From: Lapidilactobacillus concavus DSM 17758
GTDB taxonomy: Bacteria > Bacillota > Bacilli > Lactobacillales > Lactobacillaceae
Direction of reading: 5' to 3'
DNA length: 35,869 bases
NCBI RefSeq assembly: GCF_001435835.1
Contig: NZ_AZFX01000072.1
Span: forward strand, 1 to 35,869
Shown here: one piece after another, positions 15,085-27,977 of the stretch
How positions within the stretch are numbered: position 1 is the stretch's first letter
Layout: every line of letters begins with the position of its first letter
Notes under the pieces: generated by a model
Database searches by the model: none
Told to the model about the DNA's origin: nothing
What the model saw: only the letters and a program-made list of their open reading frames with translations
Program-made: the position numbers and the translations under genes

Positions 15085-16455
15085 TTAATCCAATTCCAGC
15101 GCCGTCACGCTTTCGATATGATTACTCATTGGAAACATGTCGACAGGCTGCATGGTCGTGCCATGATAGCCGCCATCGATGAGGAGTCGTAGGTCGCGAG
15201 CAAGCGTGGCTGGGTTGCAAGAAATATAAACCAGCTTTTTAGGTCGTGCCTTCAAAACAGCTTCAATAAACTCTGGTTGGAGACCTTTACGTGGTGGATC
15301 TACGATTAAGACGTCAAATTTTTGACCTTTTTCAACCCATTCAGGTAGGATTTCTTCGGCTTTTCCAACGGTGAAGTCAATATTTTTAACGTGGTTTAAT
15401 TCGGCGTTGATCTTCGCGTCGGCAATTGCTTCGGGCACAATCTCTAATTCGCGAACTTGTTTGACATGATCGGCAATCGAAATGCCAATCGTTCCAATGC
15501 CAGAGTATGCATCCACAACAACTTCATCGGGTTGCAAGTCGGCCTGTTCAATGGCCTGTTGATAGAGATTCTCGGTCTGTTCCGCGTTCACCTGATAGAA
15601 TGATTGTGCTGAAATTCGGAACCGTTTGCCCAACAACTCGTCTTCAAGATAAGCATTGCCAAACACCGGACGCTCTTGCATTCCCAGAATCACATTTGTA
15701 ACTTTAGGATTGTAGTTAATAATGATACTCGAAACCTCGGGTAGCTCACTAATTGCCTGCACAATGGCATCTTCTTGTGGTAAATGGCGTTGCCGTGTGA
15801 CAAGGACAACCATCTGTTGACGCGTTTTACGCGCGCGCCGCACCATGATGTGACGAATCACGCCAGAATTATGCTCTTCGTTGTATGCAGGCACGTGAAA
15901 AGCACGCAAAATATCCCGAATTTTCTTAACTGTGGCATCAATCTTCGGATCTTGAATCAAGAAATCTGTCAGCGGTAAAAGTTGATGCGAGCGTTGTCGA
16001 TAAAATCCCGTCTCCAATTGACCTTCGATCATTCGAACGGGAATCTGTGCCTTATTTCGGTAGTGAGTGGCTTCAGGTGCCGCTAAGGTGGGTTGAACGG
16101 TCAGCGGTAACTTTTCTTTTTGAAAAAGTGACTCGATTTGTTCCTGTTTGAATTTCAATTGGGCCGGATAAGCAAGGTGGGCAAGTGGCGCAATCCCGGT
16201 TTGCAAATAAACCGAGTTTTCTTGGCTCACTCGATCTGGGCTCGTCTTGATGAACTCGAGTAAACGACCGAATCCATAATTCTTATTCGCCTTCGTCACT
16301 AAATATTTAATTTCCTCACCGGGGAGGGCATTACTAATAAAAATTGGATAGCCCTCATCCACCTTCACAACACCCATTGCTTGATACGTCAGATCCATCA
16401 CGGTGCCGGTTAGTACCTGATTTTTTCTAACTGGAACTTCATTCTTATTTGCCAT
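15085..16455 (-). CDS. rlmCD: 23S rRNA (uracil-5)-methyltransferase, RlmD/RlmCD family
   Basis: This 456-residue enzyme transfers a methyl group to C5 of specific 23S rRNA uridines (U747 and U1939 in Gram-positives that have the single RlmCD form). It starts with a TRAM RNA-binding domain (about residues 8-70), followed by a SAM-dependent methyltransferase fold with VDAYSGIGTIG (SAM site), VDPPRKG and VYISCNPATLARD, which carries the catalytic Cys. That Cys is the only cysteine in the protein; the Cys set that holds an iron-sulfur cluster in E. coli RlmD is absent. GAGGAG lies 5 bases before the ATG at 16455; a longer frame upstream is not needed. It is last in the gatCAB-dgkB-rlmCD group, as in Bacillus. 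Confidence 0.92.
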   Translation of the reverse strand: MANKNEVPVRKNQVLTGTVMDLTYQAMGVVKVDEGYPIFISNALPGEEIKYLVTKANKNYGFGRLLEFIKTSPDRVSQENSVYLQTGIAPLAHLAYPAQLKFKQEQIESLFQKEKLPLTVQPTLAAPEATHYRNKAQIPVRMIEGQLETGFYRQRSHQLLPLTDFLIQDPKIDATVKKIRDILRAFHVPAYNEEHNSGVIRHIMVRRARKTRQQMVVLVTRQRHLPQEDAIVQAISELPEVSSIIINYNPKVTNVILGMQERPVFGNAYLEDELLGKRFRISAQSFYQVNAEQTENLYQQAIEQADLQPDEVVVDAYSGIGTIGISIADHVKQVRELEIVPEAIADAKINAELNHVKNIDFTVGKAEEILPEWVEKGQKFDVLIVDPPRKGLQPEFIEAVLKARPKKLVYISCNPATLARDLRLLIDGGYHGTTMQPVDMFPMSNHIESVTALELD

Positions 16456-16528
16456 AATAACTCCTCTAAATTCGCTGATCGGCCCAATTTTAATGATCTT
16501 CACCTGACCGACCTAATTAATGGTCAAA

Positions 16529-16561
16529 GGGACTGTGACAAATCAAAGTTGCCACAGTCCC
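16529..16561 (-). terminator. Hairpin between dgkB and rlmCD
   Basis: A perfect 9-bp stem GGGACTGTG/CACAGTCCC with a 15-base loop, followed on the minus strand by TTTGA. The stem is strong but the T run is short, so it may only attenuate read-through into rlmCD. Confidence 0.6.
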
Positions 16562-16620
16562 ACGACTGACTTCATGCTTTACTGTTCGTTTTTTCTTGCG
16601 GCATCTGACAACAAGGTTGC

Positions 16621-17562
16621 TTATGTTGGATCCGCAGATAACGCACGATCCGGAATCTCGTCGACATTGGCAAACATCTCGATATGTTGACGCAGATTGA
16701 CAAAAGTCATTGGCGCATCGCCACCATACTCACCATCCAGATTGATCTTCATCTTCTCACCGGAGGCTGTTTTTGCAATCACTTTACGTGTTTTCGCGTA
16801 GATAATATTGGAATCGTTGATATGCCGGCCACCATTTAGGACCATCGTCATCAATCGAATGATTTCAGCTACGTTACTGGTCTTGACCACAATCAACGCA
16901 AAATTACCGTCGTCTAATGATGCATCCGGCGCAATCTGCTCGAAGCCGCCAATCGAATTGGTCAGGCCGAGTAGAAACATCGAGGCTTTACCGTCAAACA
17001 CACCATCATCATACTCGATATGCATTTTAACCGGCTTGATCCTCGGCAGCATCTCAGCGCCCTTCACGACATAAGCCAAATAACCTAGTACCGATTTGAA
17101 TTCTGACGGCACATCATAAGTTAATTCGGTTAAGAATCCACCACCGGCAATGTTCATGAAGTACTTGTCGTTGGCTTGGCCGATATCCATTTTGACCGTT
17201 TGTCCCTTTAAAATCAATTTTGCAGCTTCAACGGCATCATCACGGGGAATTTTTAACGCACGGGCATAATCATTCGTCGTGCCAGCTGGAATGATTCCCA
17301 TCTTAGGGCGGTGCTTCAACGGCGCGATACCGTTAACCACTTCATTGATCGTGCCATCCCCACCAGCAGCCACAATGAGATCAAATCCATCTTTCGCAAC
17401 GCGGGTGGCTTCATCAGCTGCAGAAAATGGTTTTGCCGTTGTTTGGAAGGCACTAGCTTCATAACCGGCTCTCTCCAGAATATTCAAAATTTCACCGACG
17501 TTTCTTAACATCGTTTCATGCCCTGAAGTGGGATTATATATTAAACGAGCACGCATTCTCAT
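16621..17562 (-). CDS. dgkB: Diacylglycerol kinase DgkB
   Basis: This 313-residue cytoplasmic enzyme phosphorylates diacylglycerol to phosphatidic acid, recycling the lipid released when lipoteichoic acid is made. It opens with RARLIYNPTSG, has the catalytic-domain GGDGT at about residues 67-71 and the IPAGTTNDYARAL segment, and continues into the beta-sandwich domain containing the typical YxxPVKMHIEYDDG region. Length is normal. AGTAGG lies 8 bases before the ATG at 17562; a TTG 6 bases upstream and an ATG 6 bases downstream are alternatives. It sits between gatB and rlmCD, the conserved Bacillus order. Confidence 0.92.
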   Translation of the reverse strand: MRMRARLIYNPTSGHETMLRNVGEILNILERAGYEASAFQTTAKPFSAADEATRVAKDGFDLIVAAGGDGTINEVVNGIAPLKHRPKMGIIPAGTTNDYARALKIPRDDAVEAAKLILKGQTVKMDIGQANDKYFMNIAGGGFLTELTYDVPSEFKSVLGYLAYVVKGAEMLPRIKPVKMHIEYDDGVFDGKASMFLLGLTNSIGGFEQIAPDASLDDGNFALIVVKTSNVAEIIRLMTMVLNGGRHINDSNIIYAKTRKVIAKTASGEKMKINLDGEYGGDAPMTFVNLRQHIEMFANVDEIPDRALSADPT

Positions 17563-17591
17563 CGACAAAACCTACTTTCTCTTTCAATCAA

Positions 17592-17620
17592 AATTGGCTG
17601 CCCCTTAAGTCGAGCCAATT
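17592..17620 (-). terminator. Hairpin overlapping the gatB stop codon
   Basis: AATTGGCT and AGCCAATT form an 8-bp stem around a 13-base loop. Its upstream arm includes part of the gatB stop codon, and it ends in TTTTG on the minus strand. It could attenuate transcription between gatB and dgkB, or protect the 3' end of a processed gatCAB message. Confidence 0.5.
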
Positions 17621-19049
17621 AACGCTTGTTTAATTCTGACATTAAAATTTGGTTGACCACTTTAGGATTAGCTTGGCCATGTGTCTGTTTCATAATTTGA
17701 CCAACCAGGAACCCAACCGCGCGGTCCTTACCATTCTTGAAATCAATAATTGACTGCTCGTTGTCATCAAGAATAGCGGTGATAATTGGCTCTAGTACAG
17801 CGGGATCTGATTCCTGGATCAAGCCTTTTTTCTCGACCCAAGCCTTAGGATCAGTTCCATTCTTAATCGTCTCTTGGAAGACTTTCTTTGCAATCTTAGA
17901 TGAAATTGTCCCATCTTGGATCAGCTTGATCATGATTGCGAGATGGTCTGGTGTTAATTTTGTGTCTAATAAATCGAGTTTATTCGCATTTAAGTAAGCA
18001 CTCACTTCACCCATTAGCCAGTTCGATGCAAGTTTAGGATCCGCATCATGTGCGATAGTTTCTTCAAAGAAGTCAGACATTTCCTTGGTCAAAGTCAAAA
18101 CACCGGCATCATATTCTGGAATCCCAAGCTGATCGATATAACGTTCACGCCGTTTATCTGGCATTTCTGGAATAGCCGCCTGAATTTCTTCGATCCAATC
18201 GTCTTCGATTTCAAATGCTGGCAAGTCTGGTTCAGGGAAGTAACGATAATCATCTGAACCTTCCTTAACACGCATTAGAATTGTTTCGCCGGATGATTCG
18301 TCGAAACGACGTGTTTCTGGTCGAACTTGATCACCTGCCATCAACACTTCGGCTTGACGCTTCTCTTCAAAGGCCAAACCCAAACGAACGTGATTAAACG
18401 AGTTCAGGTTTTTCAGCTCTGCCTTAACACCTAACGTTTCGGAACCAATCGGCCGGATCGAGATGTTCGTGTCAACACGCATCGAACCCTCTTCCATCTT
18501 CACATCGGACGCACCCGTAAACTGAATCGTCCTACGCAATTGTTCCAGATAAGCATACGCCTCATCCGGAGAAGTAATATCTGGTTTCGAGACAATTTCG
18601 ATCAATGGCGTGCCCTGACGGTTCAAATCGACATAAGAATAGCCATCATCCCCGTGTGTATTTTTACCGGCATCCTCTTCAACGTGCAATTCTTCAATTC
18701 CGATTTTTTTCTTGCGTCCATTAACATCGATCTCAATCCAACCATCGCGCGCAAGTGGTTCTTCAGATTGCGTGATCTGGTAAGCCTTGGGATTATCAGG
18801 ATAGAAATAATTCTTACGATCAAAATGCGTCGACTTGGTCACATTTGCATGTAGGGCTAAGGCGACCATCACACCTAGCCGATAAGCCTCACGGTTGACC
18901 GTTGGCAATACGCCTGGGAACCCAAAATCAATCACATTCGTACTCGTGTTCGATGCTGCACCGTAAGTAACTGGCGAAGGACTGAACATCTTTGTGTTTG
19001 TTTTCAACTCAACGTGAACTTCAAGTCCGATTGTTGTTTCAAAATTCAT
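17619..19049 (-). CDS. gatB: Asp-tRNA(Asn)/Glu-tRNA(Gln) amidotransferase subunit B
   Basis: This 476-residue subunit of GatCAB binds the mischarged tRNA and activates its carboxyl group; ammonia comes from GatA. The N-terminal [23 protein letters not shown] is the family signature, and the body contains the DFGFPGVLP and [14 protein letters not shown] segments. The C-terminal YqeY-like tail (from about residue 405) ends [23 protein letters not shown], as in intact proteins. Its ATG overlaps the gatA TAA by one base. Length is standard and no motif is missing. Confidence 0.96.
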   Translation of the reverse strand: MNFETTIGLEVHVELKTNTKMFSPSPVTYGAASNTSTNVIDFGFPGVLPTVNREAYRLGVMVALALHANVTKSTHFDRKNYFYPDNPKAYQITQSEEPLARDGWIEIDVNGRKKKIGIEELHVEEDAGKNTHGDDGYSYVDLNRQGTPLIEIVSKPDITSPDEAYAYLEQLRRTIQFTGASDVKMEEGSMRVDTNISIRPIGSETLGVKAELKNLNSFNHVRLGLAFEEKRQAEVLMAGDQVRPETRRFDESSGETILMRVKEGSDDYRYFPEPDLPAFEIEDDWIEEIQAAIPEMPDKRRERYIDQLGIPEYDAGVLTLTKEMSDFFEETIAHDADPKLASNWLMGEVSAYLNANKLDLLDTKLTPDHLAIMIKLIQDGTISSKIAKKVFQETIKNGTDPKAWVEKKGLIQESDPAVLEPIITAILDDNEQSIIDFKNGKDRAVGFLVGQIMKQTHGQANPKVVNQILMSELNKR

Positions 19050-20518
19050 TAACGTGCGCCTCCCTTGAAGGTTGGTTGTTGTTCATAGTACTTCGTTGCC
19101 GTTTCAAATGCCGAAGCCGCTTTGAAAATACTACCTTCATCGAAGCGTTTCGCGATCATCTGCATGCCGACTGGTAAGCCTTGGTCATCGAAACCGGCAG
19201 GAACAGAAGCTGCCGGCACCCCAGCCATATTGGCAGAAATTGTCAAAACGTCTTTGAAGTAGAGCTTCAATGGATCGGAGATGTTTTCGCCTAATTTGAA
19301 GGCCGTATCCGGTGAAGTTGGCCCAATGATCAAATCATGATCACTCAGAATCTTCTCAAAATCTTGTTTGATCAATGTTCTAACTTGTGCAGCTTTATTG
19401 AAATAAGCATCATAGTAACCGGCTGATAGTGCGAAAGTCCCCAACATGATTCTGCGTTTAACTTCTGGGCCAAAACCTTCAGAACGACTCTTAACGTAGA
19501 CATCCGTCAAATTCTTAACGTCTTCTGCGCGGAACCCATAACGAATCCCATCGAATCGTTGTAAGTTCGATGACGCTTCACTGGAAGCCAGCACATAATA
19601 AGCAGGCACGCAATACTTCGTATAAGGAAGTTGGACATGATCAATGACCGCACCCAGTTGCTCCAGCTGCTTCAGACCCTTCTCAACTTGAAGCTTGACG
19701 CCTTCATCAATACCTTCACCGAAGAACTCATCAGGCACCGCAATGCGCATGCCTTTAATGTCTTGACCAATAAACTGTGTAAAATCAGGGACTTCGCGCT
19801 TAGAACTCGTGCTATCTTTTTCATCATGACCAGAAATAGCCGAGAGAATTGTTGCAGAATCCTTCACACGACGCGTCATGACACCGATTTGATCGAAACT
19901 CGACCCAAAAGCAATCAAGCCCCAACGCGAGACGCGGCCATAGGTTGGTTTGATCCCAAAAATGCCATTGTAAGCAGCTGGTTGACGAATCGAACCACCT
20001 GTATCACTACCGAGTGCAGCAACAACTTCACCTGCAGCAACCGCAGCAGCAGAACCGCCTGATGAGCCACCAGGAACGCGGTCGAGATCCCAAGGATTTT
20101 TAGTTGGTTCGAAATATGAGGTTTCTGTCGAAGAACCCATGGCAAACTCATCCATGTTTGTTTTACCAAGATTGATCATGCCCGCAGTATTTAACTTGTT
20201 AACAACAGTCGCATCATAGACCGGATTGAAGTTCTCCAACATCCGACTACCCGCCGTGGTGCGAATGCCTTTCGTGACGATATTGTCTTTATACGCAATT
20301 GGAATCCCCGACAACGGATTATCAGGATCAATGCCCTGTTCATCGATTGCAGCAGCATCTGCCAAAGCTTGACGATCATTTACTGTGACGAAAGCATTCA
20401 CATCGGACTCATGAGCTTCAACGGCATCTAATGAGTGCTCAACGAGATCACTTGCCGTTATCTTCCCAGCAACAAGTTGCTCATGTAGCTCATCAATACT
20501 TAAATCTAAATTATTCAT
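19049..20518 (-). CDS. gatA: Asp-tRNA(Asn)/Glu-tRNA(Gln) amidotransferase subunit A
   Basis: This 489-residue subunit hydrolyses glutamine and supplies ammonia to GatB. The amidase-signature triad is complete: Lys77 (IAYKDN), Ser152 (GGSSGGS) and Ser176 ([10 protein letters not shown]), two residues offset from the staphylococcal numbering I recall (79, 154, 178). Its ATG overlaps the gatC TGA by 4 bases (ATGA), and its TAA overlaps the gatB start by one base, so the three subunits are made in step. Confidence 0.97.
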   Translation of the reverse strand: MNNLDLSIDELHEQLVAGKITASDLVEHSLDAVEAHESDVNAFVTVNDRQALADAAAIDEQGIDPDNPLSGIPIAYKDNIVTKGIRTTAGSRMLENFNPVYDATVVNKLNTAGMINLGKTNMDEFAMGSSTETSYFEPTKNPWDLDRVPGGSSGGSAAAVAAGEVVAALGSDTGGSIRQPAAYNGIFGIKPTYGRVSRWGLIAFGSSFDQIGVMTRRVKDSATILSAISGHDEKDSTSSKREVPDFTQFIGQDIKGMRIAVPDEFFGEGIDEGVKLQVEKGLKQLEQLGAVIDHVQLPYTKYCVPAYYVLASSEASSNLQRFDGIRYGFRAEDVKNLTDVYVKSRSEGFGPEVKRRIMLGTFALSAGYYDAYFNKAAQVRTLIKQDFEKILSDHDLIIGPTSPDTAFKLGENISDPLKLYFKDVLTISANMAGVPAASVPAGFDDQGLPVGMQMIAKRFDEGSIFKAASAFETATKYYEQQPTFKGGAR

Positions 20519-20820
20519 GCGTCAACTTCCCCTTTGTCAATAATTGATGGCACTTTGATCAGACCATCTTTCGTTTCCGGAACATTTTGCAATAATTCAT
20601 CCCGTGAAATGCCATCATCGACCACAACATCTTCACGAAAAACATTGATTTCATCAGTGATATGAGTCGTTGGTTTGACACCTTCCGTCGTCACCTCAGA
20701 CAATTGATTCTCCATATCAATAATTTGGTCTAACTGTTTGGTAAACTGGTTCAGTTCTGCATCGCTAAAAGATAGGCGCGCTAAACTTGCCACATGGGCA
20801 ACTTGGTCTTTAGAAATCAC
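20515..20820 (-). CDS. gatC: Asp-tRNA(Asn)/Glu-tRNA(Gln) amidotransferase subunit C
   Basis: This 101-residue subunit wraps around GatA and holds the complex together. The opening [22 protein letters not shown] is the family pattern. The start is GTG at 20820, with GGAGG 9 bases upstream. It is the first gene of the gatCAB unit, 100 bases after camS. Confidence 0.95.
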   Translation of the reverse strand: MISKDQVAHVASLARLSFSDAELNQFTKQLDQIIDMENQLSEVTTEGVKPTTHITDEINVFREDVVVDDGISRDELLQNVPETKDGLIKVPSIIDKGEVDA

Positions 20821-20892
20821 CGTCTAATTCCTCCATCCATGAGTCTCTTTAATTAAGTTTCTGAATCGAACTTTGTGACCACTTTCTGTTTC

Positions 20893-20901
20893 ATTCTATC
20901 A
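20893..20901 (-). promoter_or_regulatory. Extended -10 promoter before gatC
   Basis: TGATAGAAT on the minus strand (20901-20893) fits the extended -10 pattern. The -35 is poor (T-rich). A leader of about 65 bases precedes gatC. I see no terminator after camS, so read-through from pcrA-ligA-camS is also possible. Confidence 0.5.
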
Positions 20902-20921
20902 TTTAAAGGCAGACTAAAAAA

Positions 20922-24133
<3,212 letters not shown>

Positions 24134-24171
24134 TTACTAAAAACGGACAGATTGGGTTACAATTCTCTCAA

Positions 24172-26430
24172 CTACTTTTGATCTGAACTGATTTTCTCGA
24201 TTGGGGCGAATGCAGCCATTAGATTCTTAATACCGACTTCCGGAAAAGCAATCGTTAATTCGATGTCCGCAGAACTGTTATTGACTTGGACAACTGTCCC
24301 TTTCCCCCACTTACGATGTTCAACCTTATCTCCAACTTGCCAGGCCTCTTTTTCGGCACCAACAGAACCGCTTGCTTTAACCGCAACATGAGATTCATGG
24401 TAGGTCGTCGCCTGTGCACGGTGAATTTGACGCGGTTTAGCCATCGATGACGCATTTGTCTGATCGAAAGGATAAGACCCTGCAGTTGGATTCTCAGCTT
24501 CCAGCACGTCGGGATCAATCTCACTAATAAATCGGGAAGGTGGATTACTCTGTGAACGACCATAGAGCATCCGCGAATAAGTGTTAGTTAAATAAAGTTG
24601 TTTCTCAGCACGCGTAATTCCCACATAAGCCAAACGACGCTCTTCCTCCAGCGCATCGTCTTCCAACAATGCACGTGACAGCGGAAAGATACCTTCTTCA
24701 AGTCCGACTAAGAAAACAACCGGGAACTCGAGTCCTTTGGCCGCATGTAACGTCATCATAGTGACTTGTTGGGCATCATCGTCTAAATCATCCTGATCAG
24801 AAACGAGTGCTAATTGTGAAATAAAGTCGGTCAATCGATCACTATCGTCATCTTCTGGCTCGTAAGTATCATCGAATTGTTTCGTGACCGTCAGAAATTC
24901 CGCTAAGTTTTCGAGACGTGTTTCTGCTTCAACTGTTTTTTGAATTTCGAACTGATGTTGATAGCCCGTCTTCTCCAGAAGTGCTTCAGTCAATTCGGTG
25001 ATCGATAATTCTTCACGTTGTTGGTTCAAGCCATAGATCACCTGTGCGAAGTCAAGTAGACTCGTTCGTGGCTTCGTCGCGAGTGATGAGAGATCCGCAT
25101 TGCGTGCTGCTGCCAGCAACGACCAATCATGTTCATCTGCGAATGTCTGAAGTTTAGCAATCGTCCCCGCGCCCATTCCCCGTTTAGGCTCATTAATGAT
25201 TCGATTGAAACTCATTGAATCATCTGGATTAGCAACTAAACGTAAATACGCCATAATATCTTTAATTTCTTTTCGATCGTAGAATTTGTGACCACCAAGG
25301 ATCTTGTATGGCACGTGACGTTGAACTAATCGCGACTCAATCGAACGTGACTGGGCATTCGTTCGGTAAAGAATGGCAAAGTCACCATAATTATTTTCGC
25401 GTGATTCGAGGCGTTCCTTGATCCTCGACGCGACGAAATCGGCTTCGTCAACTTCACTTTGAGCGCGATAATAAATCACTTTATTGCCCTCGGGATTATC
25501 CGTCCACAATTCCTTTGGTTTACGATAATTGTTATGATTAATTACCGCATTGGCAGCAGCCAAGATGCTTTTAGTCGAGCGATAATTCTGTTCCAACAAA
25601 ATCATCTTCGCATGTGGATAATCTTTCTCAAAATTCATGATATTATCCATATTCGCGCCACGCCAGCCATAGATACTCTGATCAGCATCCCCAACAACGC
25701 AGACATTTCGGTAACCTGCACCTAATAGTTTCACCAGTTGGTATTGCGCCTCATTGGTATCCTGATATTCATCCACATGAATATAGCGGAATTTACGCTG
25801 ATAGAAGGCCAGTGTTTCATCACTAGTGTGAAACAGGCGAATCGTCTGCATGATCAAGTCATCAAAATCAAAGACCTGATCTCGCTGCAATGATTGCTGA
25901 TAGCGGCGATAAACCTTGCTGACAATCTGATCAAAGCCTTCTCCAGCATTCTGTTCAAATTGTTCTGGTGTTAATAAATCGTTTTTAGCATTGCTGATGT
26001 GACCCAGAATTGCCTTCGGTTCGTATTTCTTAGGATCTAAATTCAATTCGCGCAAGATGCGCTTGATCAATGTTAATTGTTCGGCGGGATCTGCTATGGT
26101 AAAGGACTTGGCGTAACCAATCTTCTCACACTCACGCCGAAGAATTCTGACACAGAGTGCATGAAACGTCGATACCCAAACATCATTGGCATCTTCAGCG
26201 AGTAGTTTACCAATTCGTTCGCGCATTTCTTTAGCTGCCTTGTTCGTGAATGTGATCGCCAAAATTTGCCATGGCAATACCCCTTTTTCTTGAATCAAAT
26301 ACGCCACGCGATGTGTGAGCACCCGTGTTTTACCAGAACCTGCGCCAGCCATAATTAATAATGGCCCCTCAGTTTGTAAAACAGCTTCTGTTTGTTTGTC
26401 ATTCAGTCCTTGCAATAAAGTCGTCGCCAT
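24172..26430 (-). CDS. pcrA: ATP-dependent DNA helicase PcrA
   Basis: This 752-residue superfamily 1A helicase unwinds DNA 3'-to-5' in repair and plasmid replication and clears RecA. Motifs: AGAGSGKT at 28-35, DEYQDTN, DQSIYGWRGA, QNYRST, TLHAAKGLEFP and YVGITRAEKQL. The C-terminal segment from about residue 690 has the WQVGDKVEHRKWGKG tudor-like motif that in PcrA binds RNA polymerase. AAAGGA lies 7 bases before the ATG. It leads pcrA-ligA-camS and has its own promoter. Confidence 0.97.
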   Translation of the reverse strand: MATTLLQGLNDKQTEAVLQTEGPLLIMAGAGSGKTRVLTHRVAYLIQEKGVLPWQILAITFTNKAAKEMRERIGKLLAEDANDVWVSTFHALCVRILRRECEKIGYAKSFTIADPAEQLTLIKRILRELNLDPKKYEPKAILGHISNAKNDLLTPEQFEQNAGEGFDQIVSKVYRRYQQSLQRDQVFDFDDLIMQTIRLFHTSDETLAFYQRKFRYIHVDEYQDTNEAQYQLVKLLGAGYRNVCVVGDADQSIYGWRGANMDNIMNFEKDYPHAKMILLEQNYRSTKSILAAANAVINHNNYRKPKELWTDNPEGNKVIYYRAQSEVDEADFVASRIKERLESRENNYGDFAILYRTNAQSRSIESRLVQRHVPYKILGGHKFYDRKEIKDIMAYLRLVANPDDSMSFNRIINEPKRGMGAGTIAKLQTFADEHDWSLLAAARNADLSSLATKPRTSLLDFAQVIYGLNQQREELSITELTEALLEKTGYQHQFEIQKTVEAETRLENLAEFLTVTKQFDDTYEPEDDDSDRLTDFISQLALVSDQDDLDDDAQQVTMMTLHAAKGLEFPVVFLVGLEEGIFPLSRALLEDDALEEERRLAYVGITRAEKQLYLTNTYSRMLYGRSQSNPPSRFISEIDPDVLEAENPTAGSYPFDQTNASSMAKPRQIHRAQATTYHESHVAVKASGSVGAEKEAWQVGDKVEHRKWGKGTVVQVNNSSADIELTIAFPEVGIKNLMAAFAPIEKISSDQK

Positions 26431-26471
26431 GTTGCCATCCTTTCAAAATCCCGCTACTATTCTAAACTCTT

Positions 26472-26480
26472 ATTATACCA
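26472..26480 (-). promoter_or_regulatory. Extended -10 promoter of pcrA
   Basis: TGGTATAAT on the minus strand (26480-26472): a perfect TATAAT with the TGn extension. Its -35 region overlaps the small inverted repeat at 26497-26520. Confidence 0.75.
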
Positions 26481-26496
26481 AATATTGATAATGAAA

Positions 26497-26520
26497 CCTA
26501 AGATTATCGGCAGTCTTAGG
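26497..26520. promoter_or_regulatory. Inverted repeat over the -35 of pcrA
   Basis: CCTAAGA and TCTTAGG form a perfect 7-bp inverted repeat with a 10-base spacer, reaching the -35 position of the pcrA promoter. It could be an operator or the remnant of a terminator. It has no T run. Confidence 0.4.
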
Positions 26521-26605
26521 ATTGGCTTAAAATTCTACGGCAGATATTTCAGTTGGCTCAATCAGCCACCTGTTCAAAAATAATAACACTCAAATTTGCC
26601 CATTT

Positions 26606-26637
26606 AAAAAAGCATACTCATCAATCACAAGTATGCC
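26606..26637 (-). terminator. Terminator of the purine operon
   Basis: A 7-bp stem (26612-26618 with 26630-26636) around an 11-base loop, followed on the minus strand by T6. It lies about 25 bases past the purB stop. Confidence 0.88.
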
Positions 26638-26662
26638 CTTATTTAAAGATAAAATTCATCAA

Positions 26663-27964
26663 TTAATCTGAAACTAACCCTAGACGCGTAAAAATCTCAT
26701 CAACTCGGCGCAAATGCCAATGATAATCGAAGGCATCTGCCAATTCTGCAGGCGACAATTGTGCCATAACTTTAGGATCTTCGGCTAATAACGTCTTAAA
26801 ATCCGCGCCCTGATCCCAAGCAGCAGCGGTTTTAGGTTGAACGAGGTCATAAGCTGCTTCACGACTCAAACCACTCTCTACAAGTTTCAATAAGACCCGT
26901 TGGCTATAAATCAAACCATGCGTCAGGTTCATGTTTTTGAGCATTCGTTCTGGAAAAACACCCAGATTGGTCAACAAACGATTAAACCGAGCCAGCTGGT
27001 AATCGAGCAATGTCGTGGCATCTGGGAGAATAATACGTTCTGTCGAGCTATGCGAAATATCACGTTCATGCCAGAGGCCGACGTCTTCCAATGCGGGAAC
27101 CTGGTAGCCACGAATAACACGGGCAATCCCGGTTAAATTCTCAGAACCGATTGGGTTGCGTTTATGCGGCATTGCGGAAGATCCCTTTTGACCAGCAGCA
27201 AACTGTTCTTCGACTTCATGAACCTCCGTCCGTTGTAAATGACGAATCTCCAACGCAAATCGTTCAATTGAAGTGGCAATTAACGCCAAAGTATCAATGT
27301 ATTCAGCATGAAGATCGCGTGGTAACACCTGGGTAGAAATGTCCTGCGCACGAATGCCTAATTTCTCAGTCACATAAGCCTCAATCTCGGTTGGCACATT
27401 AGCAAACGTGCCAACTGCCCCACTGATTTTACCTGCTTCAACACCAGCTGCCGCGTGATCAAAACGTTCAAGATCGCGTTTTAACTCGGCGTACCACGTT
27501 GCCAGAACCAATCCAAATGTCGTCGGTTCAGCATGCACCCCGTGAGTACGGCCAATCATCACGGCATCTTTAAATTCTAGCGCACGTGCTTTGACTGTAT
27601 CCAGGAGCGTCTCTAAATCAGCGCGTAGGAGCTCGTTAGCCTGCTTTAGGCGATAACCCTGAGCTGTGTCAACAACATCCGTCGAAGTGAGTCCAAAGTG
27701 CACCCATTTGCGTTCAGCGCCAAGTGATTCAGAAACTGTCCGTGTGAACGCAACCACATCGTGTTTTGTGACTTGTTCAAGTTCCTGTACGCGTTCAACC
27801 GTGAAGCTCGCCTTGTCACGTATTTTTTTAGCGTCTTCAGCCGGAATCTCTCCAAGTTTGGACCAAGCCTCGCAAGCTAAAATCTCAACTTCAAGCCATG
27901 CACGATATTGATTCTCGACACTCCAAACTTGATTCATCTCTGGTCGACTATAACGTTCTAACAT
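26663..27964 (-). CDS. purB: Adenylosuccinate lyase
   Basis: This 433-residue enzyme cleaves SAICAR and adenylosuccinate in AMP synthesis. The fumarase/aspartase signature [16 protein letters not shown], which carries the flexible loop with the catalytic Ser, is intact, and [11 protein letters not shown] and [14 protein letters not shown] are present. GGAG lies 10 bases before the ATG at 27964. It is last in xpt-pbuX-purK-like-purB, 13 bases after the purK-like gene. Confidence 0.96.
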   Translation of the reverse strand: MLERYSRPEMNQVWSVENQYRAWLEVEILACEAWSKLGEIPAEDAKKIRDKASFTVERVQELEQVTKHDVVAFTRTVSESLGAERKWVHFGLTSTDVVDTAQGYRLKQANELLRADLETLLDTVKARALEFKDAVMIGRTHGVHAEPTTFGLVLATWYAELKRDLERFDHAAAGVEAGKISGAVGTFANVPTEIEAYVTEKLGIRAQDISTQVLPRDLHAEYIDTLALIATSIERFALEIRHLQRTEVHEVEEQFAAGQKGSSAMPHKRNPIGSENLTGIARVIRGYQVPALEDVGLWHERDISHSSTERIILPDATTLLDYQLARFNRLLTNLGVFPERMLKNMNLTHGLIYSQRVLLKLVESGLSREAAYDLVQPKTAAAWDQGADFKTLLAEDPKVMAQLSPAELADAFDYHWHLRRVDEIFTRLGLVSD

Positions 27965-27977
27965 GATTCACTCTCTC

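Noticed and set aside
16456-16503. N-terminal extension of RlmCD to 472 residues
   Set aside because: The extra residues do not resemble the TRAM start, and a strong ribosome site precedes the ATG at 16455.
16515-16545. CtsR heat-shock operator near GGTCAAAGGGACTGTGACAAA
   Set aside because: The two half-sites are not in the tandem spacing of CtsR sites; the sequence is explained by the hairpin between dgkB and rlmCD.
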